NCBI GenBank assembly: GCA_025458735.1
Contig: JALORV010000141.1
Span: forward strand, 1 to 5,020
Direction of reading: 5' to 3'
Origin: Burkholderiaceae bacterium
GTDB lineage: Bacteria > Pseudomonadota > Gammaproteobacteria > Burkholderiales > Burkholderiaceae
DNA: 5,020 nucleotides
Part shown: one piece after another, positions 1 through 5,020 of the stretch
Layout: each line of letters opens with the position of its first letter
How positions within the stretch are numbered: position 1 is the first letter of the stretch
Notes under the pieces: model-generated
Told to the model about the DNA's origin: nothing
What the model saw: the letters and a program-made list of their open reading frames with translations, nothing else
The model's database searches: none
Position numbers and translations under genes: made by a program

Positions 1-1
1 C

Positions 2-289
2 GACGAAGCGGTGACGCTGGCGGGGCTCGAGGCGATGTCGCCGGCGGAGCGGCGCAAGTGTCTGCGACCGGTGGACGCACTGCTCGGGTCGCTGCCGCGG
101 ATCGAACTGGACGAAGACCAGGCCGGGCGCTTCCGGCAGGGTCAGCGGCTGGCGCTGGATGCGCAGCCCAAGGGTGCGCGCGTGCGTGTGTACGCGCCGG
201 AAGAGGAACTGCTGGGCACGGCGAACGTCACCGAGTGGGGCGTCGTCGCTCCGGAACGATTGATATCGAACGAAAGAATAACGTCATGA
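2..289 (+). CDS. truB: tRNA pseudouridine(55) synthase TruB, C-terminal part
   Basis: This is the last 95 residues of TruB, the enzyme that converts U55 of the tRNA T-loop to pseudouridine in the cytoplasm. The 5' part, with the catalytic Asp and the core fold, lies outside the window. What is visible is the C-terminal region: a segment reading [15 protein letters not shown] followed by an A-G-RF-R-QGQ stretch, which is the typical link into the small C-terminal RNA-binding (PUA-like) domain, and then a short beta-rich tail ([12 protein letters not shown]...). The stop codon TGA at 287-289 overlaps the ATG of typA at 286-288, so the two genes are probably translationally coupled. In betaproteobacteria truB commonly follows infB and rbfA and precedes typA, which fits. 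The identification rests on the C-terminal domain and this context. Confidence 0.9.
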   Translation, partial: DEAVTLAGLEAMSPAERRKCLRPVDALLGSLPRIELDEDQAGRFRQGQRLALDAQPKGARVRVYAPEEELLGTANVTEWGVVAPERLISNERITS

Positions 290-318
290 AACGCCAATTG
301 CGCAACGTCGCGATCATT

Positions 319-350
<32 letters not shown>

Positions 351-735
351 GGACAAGCTGCTGCAACAGTCCGGCACCTTCCGTGCCAACCAGCAGGTGG
401 CCGAGCGGGTGATGGACTCGAACGACCTCGAGCGCGAGCGCGGCATCACGATTCTCGCCAAGAACTGCGCGGTCGACTACGAAGGCACCCACATCAACAT
501 CGTCGACACGCCCGGCCACGCCGACTTCGGCGGTGAAGTGGAGCGCGTGCTGTCGATGGTCGACGGCGTGCTGCTGCTGGTCGATGCCGTCGAGGGGCCG
601 ATGCCGCAGACGCGCTTCGTCACCCGCAAGGCACTCGCCCAGGGACTGAAGCCGATCGTCGTCGTCAACAAGATCGACCGTCCCGGCGCACGCCCGGAGT
701 GGGTCGTCAACCACACCTTCGATCTCTTCGACAAG

Positions 736-742
736 CTGCGGC
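736..742 (+). other. typA: In-frame deletion junction in typA (G5 motif lost)
   Basis: Codons for FDLFDKL run directly into [11 protein letters not shown] here. In E. coli BipA, as recalled, the equivalent positions are separated by about 32 residues that include the FPIVYASALNG segment, which carries the G5 (SAL) guanine-recognition loop. The frame is the same on both sides, so the loss is a multiple of three bases, about 96. The junction sits in a CGGCCGC at 739-745. Confidence 0.75.
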
Positions 743-870
743 CGCTCTTCGATGCGATCCTCGCGCACGTGCGTGTGCGCGACGACGACGCCGACGGCAC
801 GCTGCAGCTGCAGATCTGCTCGCTCGACTACTCGAGCTACGTCGGCAAGATCGGTATCGGCCGCATCACC

Positions 871-877
871 CGCCGGC
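871..877 (+). other. typA: Frameshifting deletion junction in typA
   Basis: The first frame reads GIGRITR up to base 873. From base 875 the matching protein is [12 protein letters not shown], one frame over. In homologues these two stretches are separated by roughly 20 residues of the domain II barrel. The result is a net loss of about 60 bases that is not a multiple of three. One reading is an in-frame loss plus one extra C, giving CGCCGGC where CGCGGC would keep the frame. CGGCCGCATCA occurs at 858-868 and again at 874-884, flanking the break. Confidence 0.75.
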
Positions 878-1927
878 CGCATCAACCAGGTGCTGACCTT
901 CGAGGGCCTCGACCGCAAGCTGGTCGACGAGGCAATCGCGGGCGATATCGTGCTCGTCAACGGCATCGACGACATCGGCATCGGCTGCACGCTGACGCCG
1001 GTCGATGCGCCCGATGCACTGCCGCTGCTGAAGGTCGACGAGCCGACGCTGGTGATGAACTTCCAGGTCAATACCTCGCCGCTGGCCGGGCGCGAAGGCA
1101 AGTACGTGACCAGCCGCCAGCTGCGCGAGCGGCTCGAGCGGGAGCTGAAGTCGAACGTGGCGATGCGCATGCGCGAGACCGCCGACGAGACCGTGTTCGA
1201 GGTCGCCGGCCGCGGCGAGCTGCACCTGACGATCCTGCTCGAGAACATGCGGCGCGAAGGCTACGAGCTGGCCGTGTCGCGGCCGCGCGTGCTGTTCCAC
1301 GAGGTCGATGGCCAGCGGCACGAGCCCTACGAGATGCTGACGGTGGACGTGGAAGAAGCGCACCAGGGCGCGATCATGGAAGAGCTGGGACGCCGCAAGG
1401 GCGACCTGCAGGACATGCAGCCTGACGGCAAGGGCCGCGTGCGGCTCGAGTACCGCATTCCGGCGCGCGGGCTGATCGGCTTCCAGGGCGAGTTCATGAC
1501 GCTGACGCGCGGCACCGGGCTGATGAGTCACGTGTTCGACGAGTACGGGCCGGTGCGCGCCGGCGAGGTCGGCGAGCGGCGCAACGGCGTGCTGATCAGC
1601 CAGGACGACGGCGAGGCAGTGGCCTACGCGCTGTGGAAGCTGCAGGAGCGCGGCCGCATGTTCGTCAGCCCGGGCGACAAGCTCTACGAGGGCATGATCA
1701 TCGGCATTCACTCGCGCGACAACGACCTGGTGGTCAATCCGGTCAAGGAAAAGAAGCTGACCAACGTGCGCGCTTCGGGCAAGGACGAGCACATCGACCT
1801 CGTGCCGCCGATCGCGCTGACGCTCGAATCGGCCGTCGAGTTCATCGCCGACGACGAACTGGTCGAGATCACGCCGCAGAGCATCCGGCTGCGGAAACGA
1901 TTCCTGAAGGAGCATGAACGCAAGCGT

Positions 1928-1964
1928 GCGCAGAGGGAAGCGGCATAGCCGCTTCCCTCTGCGC
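1928..1964 (+). terminator. Perfect 17-bp inverted repeat across the typA stop codon
   Basis: The left arm GCGCAGAGGGAAGCGGC (1928-1944) and its exact reverse complement (1948-1964) are separated by the loop ATA. The typA stop codon TAG at 1946-1948 lies in the loop and the first base of the right arm. The arms also encode the last residues (AQREAA). The stem is very stable and sits where a 3'-end or terminator structure is expected, but no T-run follows (CTGCGCACTTTC). It is therefore not a canonical Rho-independent terminator. It could protect the mRNA 3' end, pause the polymerase, or simply be the first half of the repeat described next. Confidence 0.6.
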
Positions 1965-1983
1965 CTGCGCACTTTCAACGACT

Positions 1984-2001
1984 CCCTCCCTCCGCCCTCC
2001 C
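1984..2001 (-). other. G-quadruplex motif, copy A
   Basis: The minus strand reads GGGAGGGCGGAGGGAGGG: four runs of three G with loops of 1, 4 and 1 bases, which meets the standard G-quadruplex pattern. The G-rich strand is the template strand for the flanking genes. A fold would therefore act on transcription or replication, while the RNA carries the C-rich version. Confidence 0.65.
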
Positions 2002-2077
2002 TCCGTGAGGGAGGGAACTTCAACAACGCCAGATGTTCGATCGAAGCCACCGCCGTGCCCTGATTCCTAAGTTCATC

Positions 2078-2165
2078 GCGCAGCGGGATTGCGTGGCAGG
2101 CCGCTGCGCCTCGCGCACCGTCAACGGCTCCCTCCCTCCGCCCTCCCTCCAGGAGGGAGGGGACT
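2078..2165 (+). repeat. Composite hairpin/G-quadruplex repeat, copy B
   Basis: This is the second direct copy, starting 150 bases after copy A. It opens with GCGCAGCGG (2078-2086) paired with CCGCTGCGC (2101-2109) around 14 bases. That is a shorter and diverged form of the copy A hairpin, sharing the GCGCAG...CTGCGC ends. It continues with the same spacer, C-rich block (2130-2147) and purine arm (2151-2162). The purine arm ends 15 bases before the ATG of the EamA transporter, so this copy lies in that gene's leader region. Confidence 0.75.
2130..2147 (-). other. G-quadruplex motif, copy B
   Basis: The 18 bases are identical to those of copy A, on the minus strand just upstream of the EamA gene. 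The C-rich run on the + strand can alternatively pair with the purine arm at 2152-2161. Confidence 0.65.
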
Positions 2166-2170
2166 GAAGG
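2166..2170 (+). promoter_or_regulatory. Ribosome binding site of the EamA transporter gene
   Basis: GAAGG ends 7 bases before the ATG at 2178, a normal Shine-Dalgarno distance, and supports that start. A stronger-looking AGGAGGG at 2151-2157 is too far away and lies inside the purine arm of repeat copy B. Confidence 0.55.
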
Positions 2171-2177
2171 CAGTTCG

Positions 2178-3074
2178 ATGGCCCACGATCACTCGCACCG
2201 CCGGGCGCTGATCCTGATGGTGATCGCTCCGTTTCTCTGGAGCATCGCCGGCGTGGTGACGCGGCACCTGTCGCCGGAGCTGCAGGCGAGCGGCCGTTTC
2301 GAGATCACGTTCTGGCGCAGCCTGTTCGCTGCGCTCACGGTCGCGACGTTCCTGCTCTTCGTGCAGCGTGACTTCGTCGGGTCGCTGCGGCGTGCGGGTG
2401 CGGCGGGCGTGCTGTCGGGCATCCTGTGGGCCGTGATGTTCGTCAACTTCATGCTGGCGCTGACGCTGACGACGACGGCCAACACGCTGATCGTGCTGGC
2501 GATCGCGCCGCTGCTGACCGCACTGCTGGCCCGCGCGGTGCTGAAGACGCCGATCCCCGCCCGCACCTGGGCAGCGATCGTGGTGGCGATGCTGGGCATC
2601 GTCTGGATGTTTGCCGGCAGCTATCGGCTGGAGTCGGCCACCAGTGCCTTCGGCATGCTGATCGCACTCGGCGTGCCGATCGCATCCGCGCTGAACGTCG
2701 TCGTCCTGAAGAAGCGCGGTGCCACCGTCGACCTGATTCCCGCGGTGCTGCTGGGCGGTGTGTTCTCCGCCCTGGTGATGCTGCGCTTCGCGCTGCCGTT
2801 CCAGGCCGAGGCGCGGGACATCGCACTGCTGGCGCTGCTCGGGGTTTTCCAGCTCGGGGTGCCGTGCATGCTGCTGGTCGTCGCCGCGCGCCACCTCTCG
2901 GCGACCGAGGTTGCCCTGCTCGCGCTGCTGGAAGTGGTGCTCGGTCCGCTGTGGGCCTGGATCGGGGCCGGCGAAGTGCCGGCTGGATCGACGCTCCTGG
3001 GCGGAGCGCTGGTGCTCGGCGCGCTGATCCTCAACGAGGTGGCGGCCGCGCGGCAACGCAGCGCGACGACCTGA
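2178..3074 (+). CDS. EamA/DMT-superfamily membrane transporter
   Basis: This 298-residue inner-membrane protein belongs to the drug/metabolite transporter superfamily (EamA, formerly DUF6). The length and the ten hydrophobic segments are typical: roughly residues 11-28, 43-62, 73-93, 98-119, 129-147, 155-177, 184-205, 214-236, 240-262 and 268-286. These form two EamA repeats, about 11-144 and 157-286. The second repeat ends in the characteristic LSATEVALLALLEVVLGPLWAW stretch (240-261), followed by a Gly-rich last helix. Members export or import small metabolites such as amino acids, purines or drugs. Nothing here fixes the substrate. The start is set by GAAGG 7 bases upstream. The gene follows the repeat-bearing gap and is probably transcribed separately from typA. 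The next gene begins 48 bases downstream. Confidence 0.9.
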   Translation: MAHDHSHRRALILMVIAPFLWSIAGVVTRHLSPELQASGRFEITFWRSLFAALTVATFLLFVQRDFVGSLRRAGAAGVLSGILWAVMFVNFMLALTLTTTANTLIVLAIAPLLTALLARAVLKTPIPARTWAAIVVAMLGIVWMFAGSYRLESATSAFGMLIALGVPIASALNVVVLKKRGATVDLIPAVLLGGVFSALVMLRFALPFQAEARDIALLALLGVFQLGVPCMLLVVAARHLSATEVALLALLEVVLGPLWAWIGAGEVPAGSTLLGGALVLGALILNEVAAARQRSATT

Positions 3075-3107
3075 TGCCGCGACTGAGGCCCCGCCCTGGC
3101 GGCGCGC

Positions 3108-3113
3108 GATAAT
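3108..3113 (+). promoter_or_regulatory. Possible -10 element just upstream of the DUF2189 gene
   Basis: GATAAT stands out as an AT-rich hexamer in very GC-rich DNA and is one base from TATAAT. Transcription starting about 7 bases later would begin at or near the ATG at 3123, giving a leaderless or nearly leaderless mRNA. That would fit the lack of a Shine-Dalgarno sequence there. I see no clear -35 box, so this is tentative. Confidence 0.35.
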
Positions 3114-3122
3114 CATCCGGCC

Positions 3123-3911
3123 ATGACTTCCACAACGGACCTTGACGATGCGCCGCTGCCGGTGCGGCAGGTGGGCCTGTCGCGCCCGCTGGCGTGGCTG
3201 GCGCTGGGCTGGAGTGACTTCCGCCGCAGTCCGCTGGCCGGGCTCACGCATGGTGCCTTTGTCGCGCTCGGCGGCTGGGTGGTCGTGCTGCTTTCCATGC
3301 GCCTGGGCTGGCTGGCGCCAGGCGCCTTCTCCGGCTTCGTGATCGTCGGCCCGATCCTGGTGACCGGCCTGTACGAAGTCAGCCGCCTGCTTGCACGTGG
3401 CGAGCGCGCCGGCCTGGCCGAGGCATTCGCGGCATGGCGGCGTGGCACGCGGCCGCTGGTGCAGCTTGGCGTGCTGCTGGCCGTGCTCGGTACCGGGTGG
3501 GTGGCGGCGTCGGCGCTGCTGTTCACGCTGTTCGCGCCGGCGCCGCTGCGCGGACCGACCGAGTTCCTGCGCTATGCCTTCGTCGAGCAGGGTGACCTGC
3601 TGTTCACGCTGTGGGCGATCCTCGGTGGCCTCGGCGTGGCGATCGTGTTCGCGCTGACGGCGGTGTCGCCACCGCTGCTGCTCGGTCGCAAGGTCGGTTT
3701 CCGGCAGGCGCTGCTCACCAGTGCGCGGGCCGTGGGCGAGAACCCCGGCCCGATGCTGCTGTGGGCGCTCATCATCCTGGTGGCCACCTCGCTGTCGATT
3801 GCGAGCGCGATGCTCGGTTTCCTGATCTCTGTGCCGGTGCTTGGCCATGCCAGCTGGCACGCCTATCGCGAACTCGTGAATGCCGACGGCGCGCCGCTGC
3901 GGCAGCCGTGA
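3123..3911 (+). CDS. DUF2189-family integral membrane protein
   Basis: This 262-residue predicted inner-membrane protein matches the DUF2189 family by its order of features. A short soluble N-terminus leads into RPLAWLALGWSDFRRSPLAGL (21-41). Hydrophobic segments follow at about 41-60, 68-86, 112-138, 160-186 and 207-240. The loop after the second helix carries the GLYEVSRLLARGE motif (82-94) and a WRRG stretch (105-108). The late ENPGPMLLWALII (206-218) and the final GHASWHAYRELV (241-252) are strong family signatures. The family has no established function that I know of. The ATG at 3123 is used because the family starts with a short N-terminal tail; no good ribosome binding site precedes it. 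The gene ends 4 bases before the DUF2788-like gene, so the two are probably co-transcribed. Confidence 0.85.
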   Translation: MTSTTDLDDAPLPVRQVGLSRPLAWLALGWSDFRRSPLAGLTHGAFVALGGWVVVLLSMRLGWLAPGAFSGFVIVGPILVTGLYEVSRLLARGERAGLAEAFAAWRRGTRPLVQLGVLLAVLGTGWVAASALLFTLFAPAPLRGPTEFLRYAFVEQGDLLFTLWAILGGLGVAIVFALTAVSPPLLLGRKVGFRQALLTSARAVGENPGPMLLWALIILVATSLSIASAMLGFLISVPVLGHASWHAYRELVNADGAPLRQP

Positions 3912-3915
3912 CGCG

Positions 3916-4137
3916 ATGGAAGGCACGCTGTTCGGGCTGACCGAGGAACGCATCGCCGAACTGGGCATGACCTGGGGCGTCGGCGGCTTCATTGCGCTGA
4001 TGCTGGTGATCATCTGGAAGCTGGCGCGCGAATCGAAGGCGGGCAAGTTCGGCACCTTCGTGCTGTTCTTCGTGCTCGCCTTCGGCATCCTCGGCTTTGT
4101 CGCGAAGTCGGTGATCCAGTGGATCCTGTCGCGCTGA
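3916..4137 (+). CDS. Small DUF2788-like membrane protein
   Basis: This 73-residue protein has two hydrophobic helices, about residues 19-36 (WGVGGFIALMLVIIWKLA) and 47-68. They are joined by a charged loop RESKAGKFGTF, which is the recognisable core of the DUF2788 family, followed by GFVAKSVIQWIL. The length fits that family. The function is unknown. I chose ATG 3916, 4 bases after the DUF2189 stop. An in-frame ATG at 3880 would add 12 polar residues and overlap the upstream gene by 32 bases, which is less likely. The 3' end overlaps the proposed dusA start by 19 bases, so coupled translation across the three genes is likely. Confidence 0.75.
   Translation: MEGTLFGLTEERIAELGMTWGVGGFIALMLVIIWKLARESKAGKFGTFVLFFVLAFGILGFVAKSVIQWILSR
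4105..4116 (+). promoter_or_regulatory. Ribosome binding site supporting the GTG start of dusA
   Basis: AAGTCGGTGATC matches the full anti-Shine-Dalgarno complement AAGGAGGTGATC at 10 of 12 positions. The GG that aligns with the end of GGAGG (4110-4111) is 7 bases from the GTG at 4119, which is ideal spacing. The site lies inside the DUF2788-like coding sequence. Confidence 0.55.
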
Positions 4138-5020
4138 CACCTGCGGTCGGCGCTACCGAACTGCGCTGGCGCTTCTGCGTCGCGCCGATGATGGACTGGA
4201 CCGACCGTCACTGCCGCTACTTCCACCGGCAGCTTTCGCGCCATGCGCGGCTGTACACGGAGATGGTCACCACCGGCGCTCTGCTGCACGGCGAGGCCGC
4301 GCGACACCTGCACTTCGATCGTGCCGAGCACCCCTTGGCGCTGCAACTGGGCGGCAGCGAGCCCGACGATCTCGCGCGCGCCGCGAAGCTGGGCGCGGCA
4401 GCCGGTTACGACGAGATCAACCTCAACTGCGGCTGCCCGTCCGAACGGGTGCAGCGCGGCGCCTTCGGCGCCTGCCTGATGGCCGAGCCGCGGCTGGTCG
4501 CCGACGGCATCCGGGCGATGCGCGATGCGGTGACGGTGCCGGTCACGGTCAAGCACCGCATCGGCATCGACCGCGGCGAAGACTACGGCTTCGTCCGCGA
4601 CTTCGTCGGCACGCTGCACGATGCCGGCTGCGACGTGTTCATCGTGCATGCCCGCAACGCCTGGCTCAAGGGGCTCAGCCCGCGCGAGAACCGCGAAGTG
4701 CCTCCTTTGCGCTACGCCGTCGTCCACCGGCTGAAGCAGGACTTCCCGGCCGCGCTGTTCGTGCTCAATGGCGGGATCTCCTCGCTGACCGATGCTCTCG
4801 AGCACAGTCGCGGACTGGACGGCGTCATGCTCGGCCGCGCGGCGTACCACGATCCCTACCTGTTGAGCGAGGTCGACCGGCGGGTGTTCGGCAGCGAGGC
4901 CTCCCCGCCGACGCGCAGGCAGGTGGTCGCTGCCATGTCGGCCTACCTGGGACGTGAATGCGCCGACGGCACGGCACCCCGGCAGATCGTGCGGCACATG
5001 CACGGCCTGTACCAGGGGCA
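4119..5020 (+). CDS. dusA: tRNA-dihydrouridine synthase DusA, 3' end beyond the window
   Basis: This is an FMN-dependent enzyme that reduces U20/U20a in the tRNA D-loop to dihydrouridine using NADPH. About 300 of the usual 330 or so residues are visible, with no stop. From the GTG start the TIM-barrel begins with VAPMMDWTDRHCR (21-33), as in E. coli DusA. YTEMVTTGALLHG follows. The catalytic Cys is Cys106 in NLNCGCPSERVQ. Lys145 (VKHRIG) and His177 (VHARNAWL) are the usual FMN or substrate contacts, and NGG (217-219) and LGRAAYHDP bind the cofactor phosphate. NAWLKGLSPRENREVPPLRY separates DusA from DusB and DusC. No ATG precedes the first strand in this frame. GTG 4119 is preferred because of the ribosome binding site at 4105-4116; the ATG at 4188 would cut into the barrel. 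The start overlaps the preceding gene by 19 bases. Confidence 0.93.
   Translation, partial: MDPVALTPAVGATELRWRFCVAPMMDWTDRHCRYFHRQLSRHARLYTEMVTTGALLHGEAARHLHFDRAEHPLALQLGGSEPDDLARAAKLGAAAGYDEINLNCGCPSERVQRGAFGACLMAEPRLVADGIRAMRDAVTVPVTVKHRIGIDRGEDYGFVRDFVGTLHDAGCDVFIVHARNAWLKGLSPRENREVPPLRYAVVHRLKQDFPAALFVLNGGISSLTDALEHSRGLDGVMLGRAAYHDPYLLSEVDRRVFGSEASPPTRRQVVAAMSAYLGRECADGTAPRQIVRHMHGLYQG

Larger units (their letters stand above)
1928..2019 (+). repeat. Composite hairpin/G-quadruplex repeat, copy A
   Basis: This copy consists of the 17-bp inverted repeat at 1928-1964, a short spacer (GCGCAC..TCAACG), a C-rich block at 1984-2001 and a purine arm ending in AACT. The last part, 1959-2019, matches 2104-2165 with six mismatches and one gap. 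CCCTCCCTC (1995-2003) can pair with GAGGGAGGG (2007-2015) around a 3-base loop. A second C-rich arm (1983-1992) can compete for the same purines. The layout resembles REP-like intergenic elements: palindromic, between genes and overlapping a gene end. I do not recognise a named family. Confidence 0.75.

Noticed and set aside
871..877. Programmed ribosomal frameshift in typA
   Set aside because: There is no slippery heptamer or recoding signal, typA is not known to be recoded, and about 20 conserved residues are missing at the junction, which frameshifting would not restore.
752..1948. A separate gene starting at ATG 752
   Set aside because: Its first 40 or so residues are out-of-frame reading of the typA N-terminal part. 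Only the sequence from base 875 is real TypA, so it is the back half of a broken gene.
2036..2045. The palindrome TTCGATCGAA between the two repeat copies as an operator
   Set aside because: A perfect 10-base palindrome is weak evidence on its own. No promoter elements are evident beside it and I recognise no regulator site.
866..2050. Long minus-strand open frames opposite typA (142-1248 and 866-2050)
   Set aside because: They are shadows of typA codon usage with no family signature. The second ends in the translated repeat (PPSRREGGG).
4434..4436. An extra Cys two residues before the catalytic Cys of DusA (CGCPS)
   Set aside because: The catalytic Cys and the surrounding motif are intact, and variation at this position seems ordinary for the family. 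I see no sign of a new activity.
2121..5003. A 960-codon open frame on the minus strand across the EamA, DUF2189, DUF2788-like and dusA genes
   Set aside because: It is antisense to four well-supported genes, and its product is an Arg/His/Gln-rich low-complexity sequence with no recognisable domain. Long stop-free antisense frames are expected in DNA this GC-rich.

Overview
The window is GC-rich chromosomal DNA with tightly packed genes, all on the + strand. The truB–typA order, the protein sequences (including a tRNA-dihydrouridine synthase of the DusA type) and the base composition suggest a betaproteobacterium or close relative. I cannot name a genus from the sequence alone.

Layout. (1) 2-289 is the 3' end of truB (tRNA pseudouridine-55 synthase). 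Its TGA overlaps the ATG of the next gene. (2) 286-1948 is typA/bipA, a ribosome-associated GTPase, but it is broken as read. About 32 residues are missing in frame near base 738, including the G5 motif of the GTPase domain. A second junction near 871-877 loses about 20 more residues of domain II and shifts the frame. Everything downstream is clean typA in another frame. (3) 1949-2177 is a gap holding a composite repeat in two direct copies. Each copy is an inverted repeat followed by a C-rich block, whose complement is a canonical G-quadruplex motif, and then a purine arm. Copy A starts inside the typA coding end and copy B ends 12 bases before the next gene. (4) 2178-3074 is an EamA/DMT-family ten-helix membrane transporter. 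(5) 3123-3911, 3916-4137 and 4119-5020 form a compact unit: a DUF2189 membrane protein, a 73-residue DUF2788-like membrane protein, and the start of dusA, which runs off the window. Spacing is 4 bases and then a 19-base overlap.

How the genes fit together. Both ends of the window concern tRNA modification or ribosome function (TruB, TypA, DusA). The middle is membrane proteins of unknown substrate or role. The least ordinary items are the doubly deleted typA and the paired hairpin/G-quadruplex repeat. I found no tRNA or rRNA gene, CRISPR array, insertion sequence or phage gene, and no convincing new defence or metabolic system.
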